Origin: 66-474 sp035695065 | Lineage (GTDB): Bacteria; Pseudomonadota; Gammaproteobacteria; Xanthomonadales; Rhodanobacteraceae | Direction of reading: 5' to 3' | Length of the DNA: 36,793 nucleotides | Assembly (NCBI GenBank): GCA_035695065.1 | Contig: DASSEW010000081.1 | Span: 1 to 36,793 of the forward strand | In this document: positions 29,180 to 36,793 of the stretch, piece by piece | How positions within the stretch are numbered: the first letter of the stretch is position 1 | How the letters are laid out: each line of letters starts with the position of its first letter | Program-made: the position numbers and the translations under genes | The notes under the pieces: generated by a model | Told to the model about the DNA's origin: nothing | What the model saw: only the letters and a program-made list of their open reading frames with translations | The model's database searches: none

Positions 29180-29956
29180 ATGCGCGGTGCCCTGGTGTTT
29201 CTGTACGGTGTTCTCTGTTACCTGGTTTTCTTCCTGACCTTCCTGTACGCGATCGCCTTCGTGGCGGATATCGGCGTGCCGCACACGATGGATCGCGGCT
29301 ACGCGACGGGGACTCTGGCCAAGGCCGTCATCATCGACGCGGTGCTGCTGGGCATCTTCGCGATCCAGCACAGCGGCATGGCGCGGCGCGGCTTCAAGCG
29401 ATGGCTCACTTCATGGCTGCCGGAACCGGCGGAACGCAGCACCTACGTGCTGCTGTCCAGCGCGGCGCTGATCCTGCTGTACTGGCAGTGGCGGCCGCTG
29501 CCGGGCGTGATCTGGGACGCGCAGGCGGAGTGGGCCGTGTACCTGCTGTATGGATTGTCGGCGTTCGGGTGGCTGCTGGTGCTGAGCGGCACCTTCGTGA
29601 TCAACCATTTCGACCTGTTCGGCTTGCGCCAGGTCTGGTTGGGGGCCCGCGGCAAGACCTATACGCCTCTCGTGTTCAAGAAGCACTTCTACTACCAGAT
29701 GGTCCGGCACCCGCTGATGCTCGGCTTCGTGATCGCGTTCTGGGCGACGCCGCGGATGACCACCAGCCACCTGCTGTTCGCGATCGCGACCACGGGCTAC
29801 ATCCTGATCGCGGTAAAGTTCTTCGAGGAACGCGACCTGGTCGTGGCGCACGGCGAGGACTACCGCCGTTACCAGCACGAAGTGCCGATGATCTGCCCGT
29901 GGCCACGGCCCAGGCACGCAGCGAAACCCGCAGCACCGGTTCAACCGCAGGGGTAA
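29180..29956 (+). CDS. Membrane methyltransferase of the MddA/NnrU-like family
   Basis: 258-residue polytopic protein with about six helices. The C-terminal half carries VRHPLMLGFVIAFWATP (175-191) and FFEERDLVVAHGEDYRRY (214-231), the RHP...EER pattern of isoprenylcysteine-methyltransferase-like enzymes. The whole sequence (LCYLVFFLTFLYAIAFV, FAIQHSGMARRGFKRW, INHFDLFGLRQVWL) resembles what I recall of MddA, which methylates methanethiol to dimethyl sulfide with S-adenosylmethionine. Many such proteins are labelled NnrU or isoprenylcysteine methyltransferase. AGGAGG at 29167-29172 sets ATG 29180. A hairpin follows the stop. Confidence 0.75.
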   Translation: MRGALVFLYGVLCYLVFFLTFLYAIAFVADIGVPHTMDRGYATGTLAKAVIIDAVLLGIFAIQHSGMARRGFKRWLTSWLPEPAERSTYVLLSSAALILLYWQWRPLPGVIWDAQAEWAVYLLYGLSAFGWLLVLSGTFVINHFDLFGLRQVWLGARGKTYTPLVFKKHFYYQMVRHPLMLGFVIAFWATPRMTTSHLLFAIATTGYILIAVKFFEERDLVVAHGEDYRRYQHEVPMICPWPRPRHAAKPAAPVQPQG

Positions 29957-29961
29957 TCCGA

Positions 29962-30007
29962 CGGCGGGAACGCGGCGACGCATCGCCGCGTTCCACGCCG
30001 TTTCATT
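29962..30007. terminator. Hairpin between convergent mddA-like and YCII genes
   Basis: A long stem: GGAACGCGGCGA (29967-29978) pairs with TCGCCGCGTTCC (29983-29994) around a CGCA loop, extended by CGGCG/CGCCG past a single-base bulge (29962-30000). TTTCATT follows on the plus strand. It lies right at the YCII stop codon, so it can end the plus-strand transcript and may cap the minus-strand one. Confidence 0.78.
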
Positions 30008-30419
30008 GCTGAGCAATCTGCTCGCGCAGGCGCAGTTCCCGCTCGCGCAGCTCCGGCGTGAGTTCCTCGCCGAAGTCCTCGACCTCGAACACCTGCCGGA
30101 TCTCGATTTCGGTGCCGCCGTCGAAGGGGGCGCGCTTCAGCCATTCGATGGCTTCCTCCTTCGACTTGCACTGCCACAGCCAGAAGCCGGCGATCAACTC
30201 CTTGGTCTCGGCAAACGGGCCGTCGGTGACGGTGCGCTTGTTGCCCTCGAATTTCACGCGCACGCCCCTGGAGCTTGGCGCCAGGCCTTCGCCGGCCAGC
30301 ATCACGCCCGCCCTGACCAGTTCCTCGTTGTACTTGCCCATCGCGGCGAGCAATTCGGTACCGGGCATGATGCCGGCTTCGGAACTCTTGTCGGCTTTGA
30401 CGATCACCATGAAACGCAT
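30003..30419 (-). CDS. YCII/DGPF-domain protein
   Basis: 138-residue cytoplasmic protein with a ferredoxin-like YCII (DGPF) fold: MRFMVIVKADKSSEAG at the start and TVTDGPFAETKELIAGFWLW at 63-82, whose DGPF gives the family its name. YCII proteins are mostly uncharacterised; some are found beside ECF sigma factors, but none is seen here. The last 30 residues form a charged helix (ELTPELRERELRLREQIAQQ). AGGAGA lies 6 bases before ATG 30419, so the longer frame was not used. Stands alone on this strand. Confidence 0.88.
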   Translation of the reverse strand: MRFMVIVKADKSSEAGIMPGTELLAAMGKYNEELVRAGVMLAGEGLAPSSRGVRVKFEGNKRTVTDGPFAETKELIAGFWLWQCKSKEEAIEWLKRAPFDGGTEIEIRQVFEVEDFGEELTPELRERELRLREQIAQQ

Positions 30420-30511
30420 GTCGTTCTCCTGTTGGCGCGCATGGTTCGTGCGCTCCTGCATGGGCGACGAACGAGGGCGGCCGGATTCGACAGAGCCGCC
30501 GCGCCTGCCAC

Positions 30512-30517
30512 TATGCT
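30512..30517 (+). promoter_or_regulatory. -10 box for the DUF456 gene, leaderless type
   Basis: TATGCT ends 6 bases before the ATG at 30524, so transcription would begin at about the start codon itself. No Shine-Dalgarno is present between them. The -35 region is not clear. Confidence 0.4.
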
Positions 30518-30523
30518 GCCGGC

Positions 30524-31005
30524 ATGGAACTCACGATCCTGTGGTACGTCATCGCCGGCGTCCTGATTGCCGTCGGTCTGGTCGGTACGGTGCTGCCGGT
30601 CCTGCCGGGCGTGCCGATCATGTTCGGCGGCATGTGGCTGGCCGCCTGGGCCGGGCATTACGAACGCGTGGGCCTGGCCACGCTGATCCTGCTCGGCATC
30701 CTTGCCGCGATCTCGATCGCGCTGGATTTCATCGCGGGCGCGCTCGGCGCCAAGCGCGTGGGCGCAAGCGCACGCGCGCAGTGGGGCGCGTTCCTCGGCG
30801 CGGTGGTCGGAATCTTCTTCGGCATCCCGGGCCTGATCCTTGGACCCTTCATCGGCGCTGTGATCGGTCAGCTCACCAGCGGCAGCGGCGTTGAACATTC
30901 CACGCGCGTCGGCATCGCGACCTGGATCGGACTGTTGCTCGGCACGATCGCCAAGCTGGCGATCTCGTTCACCATGCTTGGCATCTTCGTGCTGATGCTG
31001 ATCGT

Positions 31006-31009
<4 letters not shown>
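30524..31009 (+). CDS. DUF456-family membrane protein
   Basis: 161 residues with about four to five membrane helices. The family pattern is clear: VGLVGTVLPVLPGVPIMFGG near the N-terminus, DFIAGALGAKRVGAS in the middle, and GIFFGIPGLILGPFIGAVIG, a Gly-rich repeat-like helix pair. The function of this family is unknown. No ribosome site precedes the ATG, which fits a leaderless message. Its TAA overlaps the stop codon of the convergent thiolase gene, so the two 3' ends share four bases. Confidence 0.87.
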
Positions 31010-32202
<1,193 letters not shown>

Positions 32203-32224
32203 TGGAGTTCCTCGGATTCTGTTT

Positions 32225-32308
32225 CGGGGACCGGGCGCCGGGGACCGGGAACCGGTGGAACAGAAGCGGTTTCGCCTCTCTGGTCCCCGGTCCCTTGTCC
32301 CTGGTCCT
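32225..32308. repeat. GGGACCGGG-type repeat with hairpin between fadB and fadA
   Basis: CGGGGACCGGG occurs twice in tandem, 14 bases apart (32225-32235 and 32239-32249). The reverse form is present downstream (GGTCCCCGG 32282-32290, then GTCCCTGGTCC). CCGGGGACC at 32238-32246 pairs exactly with 32282-32290. It would lie in the mRNA between the two coding regions and could tune fadA relative to fadB. Confidence 0.65.
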
Positions 32309-32310
32309 CG

Positions 32311-34689
32311 TCAATTCCTGAGCGGTTTCCCGGTCGTCATGGTGTGCGCGATGCGCTCCTGGGTCTTAGGGCTTTGCGCCAGCTCGATGAAGTGGCGGCG
32401 CTCCAGGTCCAGCAGCCATTCCGCATCCACCTTCGAACCGCGCTCGATATTGCCGCCGCAGAGGGTGTCGGCAATCCGCGTGGCGATCTCCATGTCGTGT
32501 TCGGAGATGAAGCGCCCGGCCAGCATGTTGACCAGTTGCGCCTTGATCGTGGCGGTGCCGACGTCGCCGGCCACAATGATCTCGCGCGCGGGCAGGGGCG
32601 GGCGCCAGCCCGATTCGGCCAACGAATTTGCCACGCTCTTCGCCACGTACAGCAGCTCGTGCGCGTTGAAGACCACCACGTCCGATTCGCGCAGGAGGCC
32701 CATCTGCTTGGCTTCCAGCGCGCTGGTGGAGGTCTTCGCCATCGCCACGACTTCGAAATGCTTCCTCACCTGATCGAACGGATCCTCGCTCAGCGAATGC
32801 GCCGCGCAGCGCTCGGCGATTTCTTTCAGGCCGCCGCCGGCCGGCAGCAGGCCCACGCCGGCCTCGACCAGGCCGATGTAGCTCTCCAGTGCCGCGACCG
32901 TGCGCGCCGAGTGCATCTGGAATTCGCAGCCGCCACCCAGCGCCAGACCGCGAATCGCGGCCACCACTGGAACCAGCGAATGTTTCATCCGCATGCTGGT
33001 GCGCTGGAAGTTGGCGATCATCGCTTCCAGTTGCGCGGCCTTGCCTTCCTTCAGCAGGCCCAGCGCGCCCTTGAGGTCGGCGCCGGCGGAAAAGGCCTTG
33101 TCGCTGGCCTGCCAGATCACCATCGCCTTGAGCTGCTTCTCGCTTTCCCCGATCGCGCGCTGCAGGCCATCCAGCACCGCGTCGTTGACCGTGTTCATCT
33201 TGGTCTTGAACGAGACGATGCCGATATCGTCATCGCCGAGCGCCCACAGCCGCACGCCGTCGTTCTCCCAGACGGTCTTGCCCTGGTCGAACTTCTCGCC
33301 GATCAGCGGATCGCGGAACAGTTGCCGGCGATACACCGGCGCGGACGAGCGGGGCAGGGCCTTGTTGGCGCGCGGCGAATACGCGCCTTCGGGCGTATAA
33401 ACGCCTTTACGGCCATCCGTGACCCATGCCGGAAGCGGCGCATCGCTCATCGCCTTGCCGGCCTTGATGTCTTCCTCGATCCACTGCGCCACCTGCTGCC
33501 AGCCGGCGGCTTGCCAGGTCTCGAACGGACCGAGCTTCCAGCCGTAGCCCCAGCGGATCGCGAAATCCACGTCGCGCGCGGTCTCGGCGATGTCGGCGAG
33601 GTGATAGGCGCTGTAATGGAACAGATCGCGGAAGCTCGCCCACAGGAATTGCGCCTGCGGGTCGCCGCTCGCGCGCAGCTTGGCGAACTGCTCGGCCGGG
33701 TTCTTGATTGCAAGGATCGCGCTGACCTCGTCCGAGGCTTTTTGCTCGGCAGGCCGGTAATCCTGCTTCTGCACATCCAGCACGAGGATGTCCTTGCCGG
33801 CCTTGCGGTACACGCCCGCGCCGGTTTTCTGCCCCAGCGCGCCCTTTTCGATCAGCGCCGAGAGCCACGCCGGAGTCTTGAAATGCGCGTGCCAGGGATC
33901 GTCCGGCAGCGTGTCGGCCATGGTCTTGATGACGTGCGCCATGGTGTCCAGCCCGACCACGTCGGCCGTGCGATAGGTCGCCGACTTGGGGCGGCCGATT
34001 GCAGGTCCGGTGAGCGCATCCACGGTATCGAAGCCGAGCTTGAACTGCGCGGTGTGGTGCATCGCGGCCAGCATCGAGAACACGCCGATGCGGTTGCCGA
34101 TGAAATTCGGCGTGTCCTTCGCCACCACCACGCCCTTGCCGAGCGCAGTGGTCAGGAACGCTTCCAGCCCCTGCAGCACCGCAGGATCCGTGGACTTGCC
34201 GGGGATCACTTCCACCAGGTGCATGTAGCGCGGCGGATTGAAGAAGTGCACGCCACAGAAGCGGTGGCGCAGTTGCTCCGGCAATGCATCGGCCAGCGTG
34301 TTGATCGAGAGCCCCGACGTGTTGGACGCGACGATCGCGTTGGCCGGCAGGTGCGGCGCGATCTTGCGATAGAGATCGAGCTTCCAGTCCATCCGCTCGG
34401 CGATCGCCTCGATCACCAGGTCGCAGGTCTTCAGCTCGTCCAGGTTCTCGTCGTAGTCGGCCGGCACGATGGACGAGGCCAGCGATTTCAGCGCCAGCGG
34501 CGCGGGCGAGAGCTCGCCTAAGTTCGCGATGGCCTTGAGCGCGATGCCGTTCCTGGGACCTTCCTTTGCGGCCAGGTCGAACAGCACGGTTTCCACGCCG
34601 GCATTGGTGAGGTGCGCGGCGATCTGCGCGCCCATCACCCCGGCGCCGAGCACGGCGGCTTTGCGGATGCGAAGACTTTCGGCTGCCAT
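32311..34689 (-). CDS. fadB: 3-hydroxyacyl-CoA dehydrogenase / enoyl-CoA hydratase fusion
   Basis: Bifunctional beta-oxidation enzyme, 792 residues. Unlike E. coli FadB, the dehydrogenase comes first: NAD fold AAVLGAGVMGAQIAAHL (11-27) and catalytic His148 in CGVHFFNPPRYMHLVEV, then the HAD helical domain. The crotonase domain is C-terminal (about 490-700): FSAGADLKG for the oxyanion hole and GLALGGGCEFQMH, followed by GLVEAGVGLLPAGGG with its catalytic-type Glu. This is the FadN-like order. GGAG precedes ATG 34689. A TTCAAA-N8-TTTGAA inverted repeat lies just upstream at 34701-34720. Forms an operon with fadA. Confidence 0.93.
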   Translation of the reverse strand: MAAESLRIRKAAVLGAGVMGAQIAAHLTNAGVETVLFDLAAKEGPRNGIALKAIANLGELSPAPLALKSLASSIVPADYDENLDELKTCDLVIEAIAERMDWKLDLYRKIAPHLPANAIVASNTSGLSINTLADALPEQLRHRFCGVHFFNPPRYMHLVEVIPGKSTDPAVLQGLEAFLTTALGKGVVVAKDTPNFIGNRIGVFSMLAAMHHTAQFKLGFDTVDALTGPAIGRPKSATYRTADVVGLDTMAHVIKTMADTLPDDPWHAHFKTPAWLSALIEKGALGQKTGAGVYRKAGKDILVLDVQKQDYRPAEQKASDEVSAILAIKNPAEQFAKLRASGDPQAQFLWASFRDLFHYSAYHLADIAETARDVDFAIRWGYGWKLGPFETWQAAGWQQVAQWIEEDIKAGKAMSDAPLPAWVTDGRKGVYTPEGAYSPRANKALPRSSAPVYRRQLFRDPLIGEKFDQGKTVWENDGVRLWALGDDDIGIVSFKTKMNTVNDAVLDGLQRAIGESEKQLKAMVIWQASDKAFSAGADLKGALGLLKEGKAAQLEAMIANFQRTSMRMKHSLVPVVAAIRGLALGGGCEFQMHSARTVAALESYIGLVEAGVGLLPAGGGLKEIAERCAAHSLSEDPFDQVRKHFEVVAMAKTSTSALEAKQMGLLRESDVVVFNAHELLYVAKSVANSLAESGWRPPLPAREIIVAGDVGTATIKAQLVNMLAGRFISEHDMEIATRIADTLCGGNIERGSKVDAEWLLDLERRHFIELAQSPKTQERIAHTMTTGKPLRN

Positions 34690-34700
34690 GGGTTCTCCAG

Positions 34701-34720
34701 TTCAAAAGCGTCAGTTTGAA
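34701..34720 (-). promoter_or_regulatory. Possible PsrA-type operator before fadB
   Basis: TTCAAA and TTTGAA half-sites, 8 bases apart, 12-31 bases before the fadB ATG and covering the expected leader. The half-sites are the same as in the 20-bp palindrome over the regulator's own promoter, but there the spacing is 6. A repressor here would block fadB-fadA transcription. No clear -10/-35 pair was found. Confidence 0.5.
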
Positions 34721-34780
34721 AAAAAGGGACTGAGGCGGGTCGGGGGCGCAAAAAACAACGACGCCACGACATCCCCGCGC

Positions 34781-35416
34781 TCATTCGTTCGCCGTCTCCG
34801 CCTTCAGTCCCGCCGCGGCGAAGCGGATCAGGTGCTGTGCGGCACGTTCGCGGAAATCGCGCTCGGACTGGCCGCTGCGGCGCTTGATCACGCCGAAGTC
34901 GGCCATGGCGTAGGTGAGGGCGCCGGCCACGATATCCAGCCGCCAGTAAAGTTCTTCCTTGTCCAGTTGCGGCAGTTGCCCGGCGAAGGCGGTGGCGAAT
35001 TCCTTCAGGACGTGGCCGTAGTTGTCGGACAGGAACTTGCGCAGGCGCTCGTTGTACTCGGCGTAGGCCCGCGCCAGCACGCGCACGAAGGCCTGGCCGC
35101 CGCTGCGGTCCAGCGAGAGTTCCAGCGCGGGTTTGATGAAGGCCGCCAGCACGTCTTCCAGCGTCGGCTTCGGCTTGGCCAGCGCCCGCTTCAGGGCGGC
35201 GAGCCGGCGGGCATTGAGCTCGTCCAGCCTGCGCCGGAACACTTCCTCGATCAGCCGGTCCTTGGAACCGAAGTGATAGTTGACCGCCGCCAGGTTGACA
35301 TTGGCGGCCGTCGTGACCTGCCGCAACGAAGCGCCTGCGAATCCATGCCTTGCGAACAGATCCTCGGCGGCTTCGAGGATGCGTTGCTTGGTTGAAAACT
35401 GGCTTTGCTCGGCCAC
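34781..35416 (-). CDS. psrA: TetR-family regulator, PsrA-like
   Basis: Predicted 211-residue repressor. The N-terminal helix-turn-helix runs from STKQRILEAAEDLFARHGFA through SLRQVTTAANVNLAAVNYHF (the recognition helix) to GSKDRLIEEVF. The match to Pseudomonas PsrA, which senses long-chain acyl groups and represses fadBA, is strong in this part; the C-terminal ligand domain (ELYWRLDIVAGALTYAMADF) is also PsrA-like. GTG 35416 was chosen: GAGG is about 6 bases upstream and the operator lies outside the gene. An ATG at 35488 would put operator and promoter within the coding region. It is 91 bases upstream of fadB on the same strand. Confidence 0.85.
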   Translation of the reverse strand: MAEQSQFSTKQRILEAAEDLFARHGFAGASLRQVTTAANVNLAAVNYHFGSKDRLIEEVFRRRLDELNARRLAALKRALAKPKPTLEDVLAAFIKPALELSLDRSGGQAFVRVLARAYAEYNERLRKFLSDNYGHVLKEFATAFAGQLPQLDKEELYWRLDIVAGALTYAMADFGVIKRRSGQSERDFRERAAQHLIRFAAAGLKAETANE

Positions 35417-35433
35417 GAAAACCTCGTTCCGCG

Positions 35434-35453
35434 CTTCAAACGATCGTTTGAAG
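35434..35453 (-). promoter_or_regulatory. Perfect 20-bp palindrome, likely autoregulatory operator of psrA
   Basis: CTTCAAACGATCGTTTGAAG is a perfect palindrome. Its core CAAAC-GATC-GTTTG fits the published PsrA consensus of (C/G)AAAC-N2-4-GTTT(G/C). It lies 18-37 bases before the regulator's GTG and touches the predicted -10 box. Confidence 0.82.
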
Positions 35454-35481
35454 TCTATGCCCGGAACGGAGTCGCGGTCAA
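35452..35481 (-). promoter_or_regulatory. Promoter of psrA
   Basis: On the minus strand TTGACC (35476-35481) and TAGACT (35452-35457) are separated by 18 bases. The operator palindrome begins within the -10 box, so repressor binding would block RNA polymerase. Confidence 0.6.
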
Positions 35482-35707
35482 TCGGCAAAGGGCCGCAAGG
35501 CGGGTTCGCCCGGGGGTGCGATCAGCGCGCGATTGCTCTAGAATCAACCAATATTTTGTGAGCTAACTCTGCATTTGGCCGCGAGTTTGATCGTAACCTC
35601 AGGCCGGCGGGGAAAGCAGCGTTCAGGGACGGCGGCGCGGATGCCGAAGTGAGGCATCCGTGCCGTTGCGTCCGTTGTTCACCACCACACGAACCCGCGA
35701 GGATTGC
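35482..35707 (+). promoter_or_regulatory. Leader/promoter region of ndk
   Basis: No gene is seen here. TAGAAT at 35539-35544 is a possible -10, which would give ndk a leader of about 155 bases. A hairpin lies in that leader: GGCGCGGATGCC (35634-35645) with GGCATCCGTGCC (35653-35664), a 12-bp stem with one G-U pair and a 7-base loop, ending 43 bases before the ATG. Its role is unknown. Confidence 0.45.
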
Positions 35708-36136
35708 ATGGCGCTCGAGCGCACCTTGTCCATCATCAAACCCGATGCCGTCGCCAAGAACGTCATCGGTGAAATCTATTCCCGTTTCGAGAAGGCCGGC
35801 CTGAAGATCGTCGCGGCGAAAATGAAACAGCTCTCGCGCAAGGAAGCCGAAGGCTTCTACGCGGTGCATCGCGAGCGTCCGTTCTTCAAGCCGCTGGTGG
35901 ACTTCATGGTGTCCGGCCCTGTGATGATCCAGGCGCTGGAAGGCGAGGGTGCGATCGCGAAGAACCGCGAGCTGATGGGCGCGACCAATCCGAAGGACGC
36001 GGCGCCCGGCACGATCCGCGCGGATTTCGCGCAGAGCATCGATGCGAATGCGGTGCACGGTTCGGACGCGCCGGAAACGGCGAAGTTCGAGATCGGTTAC
36101 TTCTTCAGCGAAATCGAGTTGTGCCCGCGCGGGTGA
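35708..36136 (+). CDS. ndk: Nucleoside diphosphate kinase
   Basis: Transfers the gamma phosphate of NTPs to NDPs through a phosphohistidine. 142 residues, as usual. MALERTLSIIKPDAVAKNVI at the start, the Kpn-loop-type region GATNPKDAAPGTIRADF, and the active-site His117 in NAVHGSDA. GAGG is 6 bases before ATG 35708; the upstream extension is not conserved in character. rlmN starts 19 bases after the stop, the same pair as in many gammaproteobacteria. Confidence 0.98.
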   Translation: MALERTLSIIKPDAVAKNVIGEIYSRFEKAGLKIVAAKMKQLSRKEAEGFYAVHRERPFFKPLVDFMVSGPVMIQALEGEGAIAKNRELMGATNPKDAAPGTIRADFAQSIDANAVHGSDAPETAKFEIGYFFSEIELCPRG

Positions 36137-36155
36137 CGCGCGGCCGGAGCATGCG

Positions 36156-36793
36156 GTGAACGAGGTCGTCAAAGCCAATCTGCTCGACATGGATCGCAAC
36201 GAGTTGCGCGAATTCTTCGCGCAACTGGGCGAGAAGCCGTATCGCGCCGATCAGGTGATGAAGTGGATCTACCATCGCCTCGAAGACAACTTCGAGGCGA
36301 TGACCGATCTCGGCAAGTCGCTGCGGGCCAAGCTGGTCGAGGCCGCGTATGTGGGACGGCCGAAATCATTGCTGGACAAGGGCTCCAGCGACGGCACCCG
36401 CAAGTGGTTGCTGGGCATGGATGGCGGCAACGCGGTGGAGACCGTGTACATCCCGGAACCCACGCGCGGCACGCTGTGCGTATCGAGCCAGATCGGCTGC
36501 GGCTTGAACTGCACGTTCTGTTCCACCGGCACGCAGGGGTTCAACCGCAACCTGGCCACCTCCGAAATCATCGGCCAGGTATGGGTTGCCGCCAAACACC
36601 TGGGCAACGTCACCCACCAGCAGCGCCGCATCACCAACGTGGTGATGATGGGAATGGGCGAGCCGTTGCTGAACTTCGACAACGTCGTGCGCGCGATGAA
36701 CCTGATGCGCGACGACCTCGGCTTCGGCCTGGCCAACAAGCGCGTCACGCTCTCGACCGCGGGTCTGGTGCCGATGATCGACAGGCTGTCCGA
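36156..36793 (+). CDS. rlmN: 23S rRNA/tRNA (adenine-C2)-methyltransferase RlmN (3' end beyond window)
   Basis: Radical-SAM enzyme that methylates C2 of A2503 in 23S rRNA and A37 in some tRNAs. 212 codons are present, about half. The N-terminal accessory domain includes KPYRADQVMKWIYHRLEDNF, and the cluster motif is CGLNCTFC with the CxxxCxxC spacing, followed by STGTQGFNRNL and later MGMGEPLLNFDNV for SAM binding. The GTG start at 36156 has GGAG a few bases upstream. The two catalytic Cys residues near the C-terminus (one is beyond the edge) cannot be fully checked. Confidence 0.95.
   Translation, partial: MNEVVKANLLDMDRNELREFFAQLGEKPYRADQVMKWIYHRLEDNFEAMTDLGKSLRAKLVEAAYVGRPKSLLDKGSSDGTRKWLLGMDGGNAVETVYIPEPTRGTLCVSSQIGCGLNCTFCSTGTQGFNRNLATSEIIGQVWVAAKHLGNVTHQQRRITNVVMMGMGEPLLNFDNVVRAMNLMRDDLGFGLANKRVTLSTAGLVPMIDRLS

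Noticed and set aside
34730..34775. T-run (on the minus strand) after psrA as a terminator
   Set aside because: Six T in a row are present but no convincing stem precedes them. Read-through from psrA into fadB remains possible.
35417..35488. N-terminal extension of the TetR regulator to an ATG at 35488
   Set aside because: It would place the 20-bp palindrome and the -10/-35 boxes inside the coding sequence; the GTG at 35416 has its own ribosome site and gives the normal TetR N-terminus.

Overview
The window is GC-rich (roughly two thirds G+C by eye) and gene-dense. Nearly all of it is core chromosome of a gammaproteobacterium. Protein sequences and gene order fit the Xanthomonadales/Lysobacterales, perhaps a Rhodanobacter- or Dyella-like genus; that placement comes from recalled family resemblance, not from a search. 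No tRNA, rRNA, CRISPR array, transposase, integrase or phage gene was seen, and no gene-free stretch exceeds 300 bases.

Layout. (1) 1-2646, minus: aconitase acnA, 3' end cut by the window edge. (2) 2811-4814, plus: a CLC-type anion channel/transporter with two CBS domains and a small membrane protein. (3) 4824-7014, minus: nudJ-mnmA-hflD, the enterobacterial order, with overlapping ends. (4) 7168-9827, plus: clpS-clpA, ending in a strong terminator that faces infA and a PHA-granule-type small protein (9940-10513, minus). (5) 10575-16044, plus: an FHA-domain membrane protein, then serC-serA-hisC-aroA. (6) 16256-19157, plus: cmk-rpsA-ihfB. (7) 19217-20652, plus: lapA-lapB, controllers of LPS assembly. 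(8) 20767-24622, plus: a WecA/WbpL-like glycan initiator, a WbpM/PglF-like nucleotide-sugar 4,6-dehydratase and galU. (9) 24629-29956, plus: a Cys/Met-type PLP enzyme, an FAD amine oxidase, a secreted Asp-box beta-propeller protein and an MddA/NnrU-like membrane methyltransferase. (10) 30003-31009: a YCII/DGPF protein and a DUF456 membrane protein. (11) 31006-35416, minus: a psrA-like TetR regulator, a fused 3-hydroxyacyl-CoA dehydrogenase/enoyl-CoA hydratase and a thiolase, together a beta-oxidation unit. (12) 35708-end, plus: ndk and rlmN, cut by the window edge.

How the parts work together. serC, serA, hisC and aroA join serine and aromatic amino-acid synthesis to the cmk-rpsA-ihfB block, much as in Pseudomonas but with serA where pheA is expected. 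The envelope block (lapAB, WbpL-like, WbpM-like, galU) resembles the two ends of a Pseudomonas O-antigen locus with the middle missing. The fatty-acid block carries its likely sensor-repressor, which has a perfect palindrome over its own promoter and a related inverted repeat just before fadB.

No clearly new multi-gene system is visible. The best leads are the PsrA-type operators, a Ser-to-Pro change in the aconitase active-site motif, the MddA-like methyltransferase near a Cys/Met PLP enzyme, the regular Asp-box propeller, and three kinds of intergenic repeat.
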